Translations under genes and position numbers: made by a program
Part shown: in pieces, positions 32,163 to 41,557 of the stretch
Position numbering within the stretch: position 1 is the stretch's first letter
Layout: every line of letters begins with the position of its first letter
Notes under the pieces: generated by a model
Told to the model about the DNA's origin: nothing
What the model saw: only the letters and a program-made list of their open reading frames with translations
Databases searched by the model: none
NCBI GenBank assembly: GCA_002369315.1
Contig: DFDW01000036.1
Location: 1-64,000, forward strand
Direction: 5' to 3'
DNA: 64,000 bases
From: Ruminococcaceae bacterium UBA3818
GTDB taxonomy: Bacteria > Bacillota > Clostridia > Oscillospirales > Ruminococcaceae

Positions 32163-35100
32163 GTGGCAGAGTGGATGCGTGAGGAAGAGATGTCTTTCCC
32201 TTTGTCCCAGAGCCAGAAAAACATCTGGGATTTGGAGAGAGCGTATTCCGGTACATCGATCAATCACATTACGACATCGGTACGAATTCAAGGGCAGTTT
32301 CGGCTGGATCTTCTGCAGGAAAGCATCCGGCTTCTCTTGGCGTCTGATTTATCGCTTCGTACCCGTATCCGCATGCAGGAAGGACAGCCGGTGCAATTGA
32401 TTGCGCCGCTGGAGGAAGAACCTATCCCTGTATTCGACTTTTCCTTGTCGGGACAAGAAGGAGTAACAAGCTGGGCGCAGGCGCTGTCTAAGGAAGCCAT
32501 GCCTGTTCTGGACGGAGCTTTGTGCCATTTTTGGCTTTTTAAGATCGGAGAAAACGACGGCGGCGTATTGATAAAGCTGCACCATCTGATTTCTGATGGC
32601 TGGTCCCAGGTCCTTTTGTGCAACAAGCTGCAAAGGATTTATCTGGAGCTGCTGGCGGGGAATGAGCCGCAGCTGCAGCCTGCGCCGGAATACCGGCTGC
32701 ATGTCGACGAGGAGCAGCAATATCTGCAAAGCGACGCCCGGCAAAAGGACGAGGCCTACTGGTCCGGCATACTGGGGCCCAATTGCGAGCCTGCCGCGCT
32801 TCGGCAGGTCCACAGCGCGGCGGTCAGCCCGGTGGGGGAACGCAAAAGATGCCTGTTGCCCAAAAACGTCAGCTATGCGATGATGCGATTTTGCGAACAG
32901 CAGAGGATCGCGCCTTTCGCTGTGTTTTACATGGCGCTTGCCATTTATTTGAAAAAAGCGGTCCGGTTGGAGAATCCGGTGATCGGCGTTCCGGTGTTCA
33001 ACCGCTCCACCTTTACCGCAAAGCAAACTACGGGGATGTTTGTCAGCACCCTTCCTTTCTGGTGCCCCTTGGATGAAACAAAGGGATTTTCCCAGTTCAG
33101 CGAGACGTTTACGGAGCATTGGTATGATCTGCTGCGGCATCAGCGGCTGCCGTTTGAACAGATCCAGCGGCTGGCGGGCGAGAGAGGAATGGGAGCGGAC
33201 CGCCTGTTTCAAATCGCGCTGTCTTATCAGGATAGCCGGATTTTTACCCAGAAAAGCGATGAGGCCGCTTTTTCCGGCTGCTGGTATTACAGCGGATTTC
33301 AGGCAGAGCAGCTGTGCATTCACCTGAGCAATATGGATGGTGGCCGCCAGTTTTTGGTGGAGTATGACTATCTGACACAGATCTTTTCCGAACAGGAAAT
33401 TGAGGTGCTGCACCAGTGCCTGACCCGGATTTTGGATGAGGCATTAAACAATCCCCAGAAGCCTTTGGCGGAATTGGGCATCCTGCCCCGTTCTTTGCAG
33501 GATCAGGTGCTGTACGCCTTTAACCAGACGGAAAAGCCGCTGCCTGATTTTGACCTTTACGAAAAATTTGCCGCGCAGGTGCAGGCGCATCCGTTACGGT
33601 CGGCGGTGATTTTTGACGGACAGCGGATCGATTATCAGAACCTGGAAAGCCAGGCCGCCCGTGTTGCCGCGGCACTGGAACATGTGTTGGGAGCACAGCC
33701 AAAAGAAGAACCGTTGATTGCCGTGCTTTTGCCCCGCACGCCGCATCTGTACGAGGCGATGATAGGGGCCATGCGCGCAGGTATGCCGTATTTGCTTCTC
33801 GCCTGCGATCTGCCTTCCGGGCGAATCCGTGAGATTTTATCCCAAAGCGGCGCACAAGCGCTTCTGAGTACGCCGCAGGTGCTGAAGACCCTGGGGTTGG
33901 AACCGGTACAGATTCCTTGTATCGATATGGAAAATCTGCCGGAAGAAAAAGCGCCGGCGCGCCCTGCGCCGCCGGATTCTCTGGTCTATGTGGTTTATAC
34001 ATCCGGCAGCACAGGTACGCCCAAAGGGGTTGAAATCAGCCGCCGGAGCCTTTTGAATTTGTCCCAGGCCATGCACCCGGTGTATGCATCCGGCGCGATA
34101 CTTTCGGTGTGTAGCGTGGGCTTTGACGCATTTGTGCTGGAAAGCGCTGCCGCCATGCTGGATGGGCGGACGGTAGTGCTGCCGCAGGAGGAAGAACAGG
34201 AATCGCCTCAAAAACTGGCGGAATTGATCCGCTCCTTTGGCGTGGGATTTTTGTCGTTGACACCGTCCCGGTTGTCGGCTTTTTTGCGGCAGCCGGATTT
34301 TGCTCGGGCAGTGCGTGGGCTGCGCAGCATTGTCTGCGGCGGCGAAGCGTTCCCGGCAAAACTGCTGCACCGCCTGCAGCAGTTGACCGACGCGCAGATT
34401 TATAACCAATACGGTCCTTCGGAAACGACGGTGGCAGTCAGCATCAAGCGGTTAAACGAGGCAAAAACCATCACAGTAGGAAAACCGATGGATAACTGTC
34501 GGCTGTATGTGTTGGATCAGTGGATGCAGCCGCTTCCGGTGGGCGTATACGGAGATTTGTATGTGGGTGGTATGTGCGTGGGCCGCGGATACCGCGGCGC
34601 GCCGCAGCTGACCGAGCAGAGCTTTTTCCCCAGCCCCTTTGAAGCGGGCGAGCGGATTTATCGGACCGGTGACCTGGCCTGTTGGACGCAGGACGGCGAA
34701 CTGCTTTTGGCGGGCCGGATTGACCGTCAGGTGAAGCTGCGCGGTTTGCGGATCGAACCGCAGGAAGTGGCGGCTCGCCTCGCCGCATATCCGGGGGTAA
34801 AAGCGGCGGCCGCAAAAATGCTTGAGCAAAACGGACAGGGGATCCTGGCCGCCTATTATACATCGGACAAACAGCTGCCGCAAAACGAATTGATGCGGTA
34901 CATGGGCGAATACCTGCCGCGGTATATGGTCCCTTCTTATATCATCCGATTGGAGGAACTTCCTTATACTGCCAGCGGAAAGGTGGATGAAAACCGTCTG
35001 CCTGCGCCCCAAATGGAAGAAGAAGGCTCCTTGCCCAGAACCCAGCGGGAGCAGGAACTGCTGGATATCCTCCGGCGGGCGCTGTCCCAGCCTTCGCTGG

Positions 35101-38100
35101 GGGCGGACAGCGACTATTTCCTGCATGGAGGCAACTCGCTGAACGCCATGGAGGTCATTGGAGAGATCGCCAAAAAAACAGGAAAAAGCATGCGGATCTC
35201 GGATTTGTATGTCTGTCGGACGGCGCGAAGAATTGCTGCTTTCCTGGATGGAGAGCAAGAAGAAACAACAGCGCAGGTATGGATGGAAAAAGCGCCGCCG
35301 TGCGACAGCTATCCTGTTTCGCCGGTGCAGCAGAGCATTTATGTGCAGTCCTGCCGCGAAGAAATCGGCTATGCGTACCACATGCCCGGCGCGTTTGCCT
35401 TTTCTGCGCATCCTGATATTCTTCGCCTGCAGCAAGCGTTCCAGGAGCTGGTTGACCGGGAAGAAATCCTGCGGACATCTTTCCACATGGAAGAGGGCGG
35501 GCTGCGCTGCCGTGTCGCCGGGCGGGTTGCGTTTGACCTGCCTTTGTTGGAAGCCGCTTCGCTGGAGGAAGCGGCCGGCCGTTTCCTGCGCCCGTTTGAC
35601 CTTGGAAAGGCGCCTCTTTTGCGGGCGGCGCTTTGGACGGACGAATCGAACCGCTGGTATCTGCTGGTCGACAGCCATCATATCATCGGCGACGGGCTGA
35701 GTACGCCGTTGATATTGGAACGGCTGAATCTTCTGTATCAGGGGAAAGACCCTCAGATCCCGCAAATGCACTATATCGATTGGACCTATCATCATGCCGG
35801 GGAGAAAACATCTCTGCCGGAAGACCGCCGGTATTGGGGAGAACTGTTATCGCCTTTGCCGGAAGGTCTGGAACTTCCTACCGACTGTCCGCGCCCGCCG
35901 GTCTTTGATTTCAAAGGCGGACAGGTGAAATTTGTGCTGCCTGCACCGTTTAGCGAGGAGTGCGAAAATTTCTGCCGGCAAAAGGGCATTACCCCTTTCA
36001 TGTTGTTTGTGGCAGCTTACGGCGTACTGCTGTCTGCTGTCAGCGGTAAGCAGGATCTGCTGATCGGAACGCCGGTTTCGGGACGTTTGCATCCGCAGCT
36101 TCAAAAAATCTGCGGGCCGTTTTTGAATACATTGCCGCTGCGGCTGACATTGTCGGAACAGATGCCTTTGCATGCTTTTTGGGAGCAGGTTCGCCGGCAA
36201 ACGGCGGATTTGCTGGACCATCAGGCCATGCCGCTGGAAGAACTGGTGTCGATGCTGGAACTTCCGCGCAGCCTGGCGCAGAACACGCTGTATCAGGCGA
36301 TGTTTTCCCTGCGCCCTTTGCGGTCCGACCGCTTCACCTGGGACGGGCAGGCGCTTTCTTATCACCCGATTCCCACCGGCAGCGCCAAGCTGGATCTGAG
36401 CTTGGAAGCCGCCCGGGAAGAGGACGGATACCACTTTGTTTTCGAATATGCGTCGAGCCTGTTTGCGCCGCAGACCATTGATTTGTACGCCAGAAGCTAT
36501 GAAACCATTCTGCGCGCAATGGTGCAGGGCGCTGCCGAAACGGTGGACGCGCTGCCGAAGCTTTCAGCCCGGGATCGGATGACCTATTGGGAGGAACCCA
36601 ATCTTTTATCCTCTCCGTATTTGAACCTGCCGGTACACCGGATGATTGAAAACCGCGCGTTGCTCACCCCGGACGCGATTGCTTATACTTGCCGGGAGCA
36701 GTCTGTCACCTATCGTCAGCTGATGGAGCGGGCCAGGCGGATCGCTGCCTTGCTGACCCGGGCCGGCGCTGCCAAGGGAGACCGGATTGGACTCTGCTGC
36801 CGCCGGGAAGAGGGCATTTTCGAAGGTCTGCTGGGCATTTTGCTTGCGGGCTGCGCGTATGTACCTTTTTTGGAATCGTATCCGGTAAAACGGATTTCTT
36901 ATATGATGCAGACCGCCGGAGCGAAGATCGTTTTGTGCGGGGAATCGGCATGGGACAAACTGTCGGCGGGAAATCTGCCCTGCCGCTGCGTCCGGATGAA
37001 TTTTAGCGAAGACGCGCCATATCTGCCCTGCGAAACCGGCGGGGAAGATCTGATGTATGTGCTGTACACCTCCGGCTCCACCGGTCAGCCAAAAGGCGTG
37101 ATGTTGCGCCATCGGGCACTGTCGAATTTGTATGGCAGCATGAAAGAATGGATGGCCGGGCTGGATGGGCCTATCCTCTGCACCACCAACGTGGTGTTTG
37201 ACACGTTTATCACCGAGAGCCTGCTGCCGCTGGCCATGGGAATCCCCGTAGTGCTGGCGGATGACGAGCAGATGCTTTTGCCCTGGGAAATTGCGGAGCT
37301 GATGAAGCAGTATGCTGTGCGGATGATGCAGTTTACCCCCTCCCGTTTGCGGCTTTGCCTGGGCAGCGACGCGTTCTGCGCCGCCGCGCCCGGCTTGGAC
37401 CGGATCATCCTGGTGGGCGAAACGGTAAGCGAAGGGCTGTTCCGGGATTTTCGTACCGTCAGCCAAGCGAAAGTACTGAACATGTATGGGCCGACTGAGG
37501 CAGCGGTTTATGTAACCGCCGCAGAATTGCAGGACGGTGTTCCGGTCCACATTGGCAAACCGCTGCGCAACTGCCGCGTTTATGTGCTGGATGAAAACCG
37601 CAGACCGGTCCTGCCCAGCGCACACGGCGAGCTGTATCTGGCGGGCGACTGCCTGGCAGACGGCTACATCGGCCGGGAGGATCTGACCGCCCAGGCGTTT
37701 TTGCCGGACCCGTTTTTCCCCGGAGAAAAAATGTATCAAAGCGGCGATATCGGCCGCTTGCGCTCAGACGGCAATTTTGATTTTCTGGGGCGTCGGGACG
37801 CGCAGGTCAAGATCAACGGCCAACGGGTAGAGCTGGATGAGATCAGCGAAGCAATTTTGAAGGTCGAACCCATATCCGAAGCGGCGGTACTGCCCTTGAA
37901 AAAAGCGGACGGCTCCTCCGAATTACTGGCCTTTTTCACCTGTGACGGCGAAAACCCGCCCAGCAGCGCGCAGATCAGAGAACGGCTGCAAGAACAGCTG
38001 CCCGGCTATATGGTCCCGGCTTCTTATCATCGCCTGCCGCAAATGCCCTACACGGCCAGCGGCAAGCTGGATTTGCCGCGGTTGCGGCAGTTGGCGCAGC

Positions 38101-39659
38101 CGTCCGAACAGGTGGGTTTGGCCGGAGAAGAACAAGAACAGAGCCCGCTGAAACCGGCGGGGGAACAGAAAATACAAAAATCGGCGAGCTTGCCGCAGGG
38201 CAAACCGGTCGATGCACAGCGAGAACAGGCACATTCCGGCGAATCCCTCCAGGCGGATGCGCCAAAAGAAAGCCCTGCCGCTGAAAAACCAAGCCAGAAC
38301 CCGACCGGCGAAAGGGAGCTGCTTCAGATTTGGCAGCAGGTGCTGGGCTGCGGTGATCTGCAGCCGGACCGTTCTTTCTTTGAGCAGGGCGGCAGTTCCC
38401 TGGCCGCGCTCAATGTGCTCAGCCGCTATTTCAACAAAGGATATGCCCTGACGCTGACGCAGTTTTATGCACATCCGACTGCACGGGAGCAGGCCGCATT
38501 GTTAAGCGGAGCAGATCAAGCGGGACATCATACACCGCTGTCCGTTCGGAAAGAGACGGCCCCGTCCGGCAAAAAGGCCGAATGGCCGCTGGAGGCGGTA
38601 CTGCTGACCGGCGCGACGGGATTTTTGGGCACGCATTTGCTGGCGGCGCTGCTGCGGGCCGGCGCGTCCAGGGTGATTTGCCTGATGCGGGACGGCAGCG
38701 GCGCGCGGCTGCTGCAGACTCTGTGCGATTATTTTGGCTATGGATGGATACAGGAAAATACCTCAAAAATAGAAATCGTCCGCGGGGATGTGACGCTTCC
38801 GGGCCTTGGCATGGCGCCGGAAGATTATGAATCTCTGGCGGCAGACGTGCGGGATGTGTACCACAGCGCGGCGGATGTGCGCCATTATGCGGCGGATGAA
38901 AAGACGTCGCTGGCGGTTAATTTAGGCGGTACAGAGCAGATGATAGCCTTCGCGAAAAAGGCCAAAGCCCGCCTGCACCACATCTCTACCGCCAGTGTAA
39001 GCGGAGAGTACTTGCCGGATTTGCCGGAATCCTCCGTACAGTTCGATGAGGATGATTTGGATATCGGGCAGAACTGGCAGGATAACGTATATGTAAAGTC
39101 CAAATTCCTGGCAGAGCAGCAGATTCAGCAGGCTGTCCGCAGCGGCCTGGATGCCCGGGTCTACCGGGTAGGCCGGCTGGTGGGGCGTGCCAGCGACGGA
39201 ATGTTCCAGAAAAATCCGGAGAAAAATGCGTTTTTCCTGCTTTTGCAAAGCGTGGCGGCTTTGGGCGCATTGCCGGTTTCCATGGCGGCAGCGCCGGTGG
39301 ATCTGACGCCGGTGGATGTCTGCGCCGGGGAAATCGTCGCCCTGCGGGACAGCGGCGGCACGGTCTGGCATTTGCTGGGGCGAACCTATCCGCTGGAAGA
39401 AGCGGCCCGGGCGATTTGTCCGCATCTGACTGTTGTGCCGGATGAAGCATTTCCCGGTATTTTGGCAAAAGGGTTGGAAGAAAAAGGTCCGGCAGCGCTG
39501 TCGGCCCTTGTGGACTTGTGGAATCGTGTCTGTGCAGGACCCGCGATTCGTATTCGGGTAAGCGACGTAAAAACCCGGCGGCAGTTAGCCGCGCTGGGGG
39601 TTTCACGGATACAGGCAGAGCCTTCGGTTTTGCTTCGCGCATTTTGGCAGGATCGGTAA
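32163..39659 (+). CDS. Two-module NRPS with terminal reductase: C-A-PCP-C-A-PCP-R
   Basis: 2498 residues from GTG 32163 (GGAGG 5 bp upstream; the frame opens earlier at 32061). C1: HHLISDG at 140-146. A1: YTSGSTGTPKG at 612, FDAF, NQYGPSETT, YRTGD, catalytic Lys940. PCP1: GGNSL, Ser992. C2: HHIIGDG at 1172. A2: YTSGSTGQPKG at 1635, NMYGPTEAA, Lys1968. A ~75-residue Gln/Glu/Pro linker, then PCP2: GGSSL, Ser2079. Reductase: GATGFLG at 2150 and YVKSK (Tyr2310, Lys2314). The first module has a C domain, so it should acylate amino acid 1. The NADPH reductase releases an aldehyde. All core residues are present. Confidence 0.96.
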   Translation: MAEWMREEEMSFPLSQSQKNIWDLERAYSGTSINHITTSVRIQGQFRLDLLQESIRLLLASDLSLRTRIRMQEGQPVQLIAPLEEEPIPVFDFSLSGQEGVTSWAQALSKEAMPVLDGALCHFWLFKIGENDGGVLIKLHHLISDGWSQVLLCNKLQRIYLELLAGNEPQLQPAPEYRLHVDEEQQYLQSDARQKDEAYWSGILGPNCEPAALRQVHSAAVSPVGERKRCLLPKNVSYAMMRFCEQQRIAPFAVFYMALAIYLKKAVRLENPVIGVPVFNRSTFTAKQTTGMFVSTLPFWCPLDETKGFSQFSETFTEHWYDLLRHQRLPFEQIQRLAGERGMGADRLFQIALSYQDSRIFTQKSDEAAFSGCWYYSGFQAEQLCIHLSNMDGGRQFLVEYDYLTQIFSEQEIEVLHQCLTRILDEALNNPQKPLAELGILPRSLQDQVLYAFNQTEKPLPDFDLYEKFAAQVQAHPLRSAVIFDGQRIDYQNLESQAARVAAALEHVLGAQPKEEPLIAVLLPRTPHLYEAMIGAMRAGMPYLLLACDLPSGRIREILSQSGAQALLSTPQVLKTLGLEPVQIPCIDMENLPEEKAPARPAPPDSLVYVVYTSGSTGTPKGVEISRRSLLNLSQAMHPVYASGAILSVCSVGFDAFVLESAAAMLDGRTVVLPQEEEQESPQKLAELIRSFGVGFLSLTPSRLSAFLRQPDFARAVRGLRSIVCGGEAFPAKLLHRLQQLTDAQIYNQYGPSETTVAVSIKRLNEAKTITVGKPMDNCRLYVLDQWMQPLPVGVYGDLYVGGMCVGRGYRGAPQLTEQSFFPSPFEAGERIYRTGDLACWTQDGELLLAGRIDRQVKLRGLRIEPQEVAARLAAYPGVKAAAAKMLEQNGQGILAAYYTSDKQLPQNELMRYMGEYLPRYMVPSYIIRLEELPYTASGKVDENRLPAPQMEEEGSLPRTQREQELLDILRRALSQPSLGADSDYFLHGGNSLNAMEVIGEIAKKTGKSMRISDLYVCRTARRIAAFLDGEQEETTAQVWMEKAPPCDSYPVSPVQQSIYVQSCREEIGYAYHMPGAFAFSAHPDILRLQQAFQELVDREEILRTSFHMEEGGLRCRVAGRVAFDLPLLEAASLEEAAGRFLRPFDLGKAPLLRAALWTDESNRWYLLVDSHHIIGDGLSTPLILERLNLLYQGKDPQIPQMHYIDWTYHHAGEKTSLPEDRRYWGELLSPLPEGLELPTDCPRPPVFDFKGGQVKFVLPAPFSEECENFCRQKGITPFMLFVAAYGVLLSAVSGKQDLLIGTPVSGRLHPQLQKICGPFLNTLPLRLTLSEQMPLHAFWEQVRRQTADLLDHQAMPLEELVSMLELPRSLAQNTLYQAMFSLRPLRSDRFTWDGQALSYHPIPTGSAKLDLSLEAAREEDGYHFVFEYASSLFAPQTIDLYARSYETILRAMVQGAAETVDALPKLSARDRMTYWEEPNLLSSPYLNLPVHRMIENRALLTPDAIAYTCREQSVTYRQLMERARRIAALLTRAGAAKGDRIGLCCRREEGIFEGLLGILLAGCAYVPFLESYPVKRISYMMQTAGAKIVLCGESAWDKLSAGNLPCRCVRMNFSEDAPYLPCETGGEDLMYVLYTSGSTGQPKGVMLRHRALSNLYGSMKEWMAGLDGPILCTTNVVFDTFITESLLPLAMGIPVVLADDEQMLLPWEIAELMKQYAVRMMQFTPSRLRLCLGSDAFCAAAPGLDRIILVGETVSEGLFRDFRTVSQAKVLNMYGPTEAAVYVTAAELQDGVPVHIGKPLRNCRVYVLDENRRPVLPSAHGELYLAGDCLADGYIGREDLTAQAFLPDPFFPGEKMYQSGDIGRLRSDGNFDFLGRRDAQVKINGQRVELDEISEAILKVEPISEAAVLPLKKADGSSELLAFFTCDGENPPSSAQIRERLQEQLPGYMVPASYHRLPQMPYTASGKLDLPRLRQLAQPSEQVGLAGEEQEQSPLKPAGEQKIQKSASLPQGKPVDAQREQAHSGESLQADAPKESPAAEKPSQNPTGERELLQIWQQVLGCGDLQPDRSFFEQGGSSLAALNVLSRYFNKGYALTLTQFYAHPTAREQAALLSGADQAGHHTPLSVRKETAPSGKKAEWPLEAVLLTGATGFLGTHLLAALLRAGASRVICLMRDGSGARLLQTLCDYFGYGWIQENTSKIEIVRGDVTLPGLGMAPEDYESLAADVRDVYHSAADVRHYAADEKTSLAVNLGGTEQMIAFAKKAKARLHHISTASVSGEYLPDLPESSVQFDEDDLDIGQNWQDNVYVKSKFLAEQQIQQAVRSGLDARVYRVGRLVGRASDGMFQKNPEKNAFFLLLQSVAALGALPVSMAAAPVDLTPVDVCAGEIVALRDSGGTVWHLLGRTYPLEEAARAICPHLTVVPDEAFPGILAKGLEEKGPAALSALVDLWNRVCAGPAIRIRVSDVKTRRQLAALGVSRIQAEPSVLLRAFWQDR

Positions 39660-39673
39660 AGGGGGAAAAAAGA

Positions 39674-41557
39674 ATGATTTCCGATTGGGTGGCAACGGTA
39701 TTTACTGTTATTCTGGTGGCGATAGCGCTTTTCATTATCTGGAGTCTGAAGATGCGCTATCTTCCGCTGATCCACAAATTATATTTGGGAATCGCGATCT
39801 CATTTGGCATTTGGCTGGCGGCACTTTTGTGTATGAAATACACCGATCCGGCCAACATGAAAATGCTTTGGATATGGGACTCTTTTACCTATATCGGCGT
39901 CGCGTTTTCTCCGGCGTTCACCCTTTGCATCGCTTTGGTATTCACCAAAGGCTGGGAGCGGATGCGCCCTTTGGGATGGGCCACCTTTATCGTGCCGGTG
40001 CTGACGAATATCATTGTTTGGACCAACCCGATTCATCATCTGCAGTACCGGGTGTTTTCGGTAGTCAAAAGCGAGATCGTGTTCGGCCCTTATATTTATC
40101 TTTCCGGCATCTATACCTATTTTTGCCTGATTGCCGGCATGATCCTGATGATCAGCTTTGCAATCAAAAATGACAGCCGTTTGTATTTAAAGCAATGCGT
40201 TCTTTTCTCCCTTGGCGGTCTCGTCCCCCTGGTAGTCAGCTCGCTTGCGACTTTCGGACCGGCCAGCATTCCAATCACGGCCACGCCCTTGAGCTTCGTG
40301 GCAACGGTTGCCTGCAACGGAATCGCCATTTACCAGCTGCACCTGCTGGACATCAAGCCAATCGCGACGCAGCATATTCTGGACTGGATTACCGATTGCT
40401 ATCTGGTGCTCAGTGACGAAGGGCTGGTCATTACATACAATAAGCCTTTTGAGGAGATTTTTGCCTCCCGTTTTGGCATTTCGGAAAATCATTACCTGTC
40501 CGAAAGCGTGCAGGAAGAGGATGTGGAGAAAAAAAAGGCGGTCTACAATCTGCTGACCGCCATCGAGTCCTGCCGGCAAAGCGAATCCGCCGTCTCCTAT
40601 GAACAGGCGGTAGGCGTTTATGAAGGGGACATGTATAAAAAGAATTACTACATTACCGATGTAACGCCGTTAAACATTCACGAAAAGCTTTCCGGCTTCG
40701 TGGTCATTTACAAAGACATCACACAGCTGAAAAAGAGCATGCAGCAGCTGCAGGACAGCCAGACGAGGATGATGGAACAAGAGCGTATGGCTTTTTTGGG
40801 ACAGATGATGGGCGGCGTGGCGCACAACCTGAAAACGCCGATCATGAGCATATCCGGGTGTATTTCCGCCGTGGAAGATCTGGTGGAGGAATGTGCCAGC
40901 AGCTTGGGCGACGAAGAGGTAACGGCGGACGATTACCGGGAGATTTACGCAGAGATGGGCGAATGGTTCCAGCGAATCCGTGAGGCGACCGCTTATATGT
41001 CGGACATCATTACAGCGATCAAAGGGCAGGCTACAACGGCAAATCTTTCTGAGTCGACCGCCTTTACGATTGACGAACTGGTCGGCCGTTCACGGCTTCT
41101 GATGCGCCATGAACTGCAAAGCGGCAACTGCACGCTGGAGGTGGAAGGCGAAGAGAAAAGCCGGGACATTGTTTTGCACGGGGATATCAACAATCTGGTC
41201 CAGGTGCTGAACAACCTGCTGTCCAACGCGATCTATGCGCAGAAGCAGTCCGGCGGCGGCGTGATTACAATCGGCATTAAGCAGGATGGAGATTTCCTGA
41301 AAATTTATGTCAAAGACACCGGGCCGGGTGTTAAGCCGCAGGTGAAAAGGCGTTTGTTCAAAGAAATGATCACCAGCAAAGGAACGATGGGTACCGGGCT
41401 GGGACTGTATATTTCCAACACCGTGGTCCGCGGAAAATTCGGCGGAAGCATGTGGGCGGAAGACAATCCGGGCGGCGGCGCGATTTTTGGCATGTCAATT
41501 CCCTTATCCGCTGTTTCGGAAGCGCAATTCAATGAGAAAGGAGGGAGCAGACAATGA
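39674..41557 (+). CDS. Membrane sensor histidine kinase of the NRPS operon
   Basis: 627 residues from ATG 39674, 14 bp after the NRPS stop. About seven N-terminal membrane helices form a 7TM-type sensor (VWTNPIHHLQYRVFSVVKSE is typical). A PAS-like domain follows (~240-350: DCYLVLSDEGLVITYNKPFEEIF), then the dimerisation helix with phospho-His384 (GGVAHNLKTP), and the ATPase with N box NNLLSNAIYA, DTGPGV and GTGLGLYIS. It should phosphorylate the response regulator encoded 4 bp further on. The signal is unknown; sensing the cluster's product or membrane state is speculation. Confidence 0.92.
   Translation: MISDWVATVFTVILVAIALFIIWSLKMRYLPLIHKLYLGIAISFGIWLAALLCMKYTDPANMKMLWIWDSFTYIGVAFSPAFTLCIALVFTKGWERMRPLGWATFIVPVLTNIIVWTNPIHHLQYRVFSVVKSEIVFGPYIYLSGIYTYFCLIAGMILMISFAIKNDSRLYLKQCVLFSLGGLVPLVVSSLATFGPASIPITATPLSFVATVACNGIAIYQLHLLDIKPIATQHILDWITDCYLVLSDEGLVITYNKPFEEIFASRFGISENHYLSESVQEEDVEKKKAVYNLLTAIESCRQSESAVSYEQAVGVYEGDMYKKNYYITDVTPLNIHEKLSGFVVIYKDITQLKKSMQQLQDSQTRMMEQERMAFLGQMMGGVAHNLKTPIMSISGCISAVEDLVEECASSLGDEEVTADDYREIYAEMGEWFQRIREATAYMSDIITAIKGQATTANLSESTAFTIDELVGRSRLLMRHELQSGNCTLEVEGEEKSRDIVLHGDINNLVQVLNNLLSNAIYAQKQSGGGVITIGIKQDGDFLKIYVKDTGPGVKPQVKRRLFKEMITSKGTMGTGLGLYISNTVVRGKFGGSMWAEDNPGGGAIFGMSIPLSAVSEAQFNEKGGSRQ

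Noticed and set aside
32349..37739. Several long minus-strand frames opposite the NRPS
   Set aside because: Antisense shadows of a GC-rich gene whose plus frame carries all NRPS motifs.
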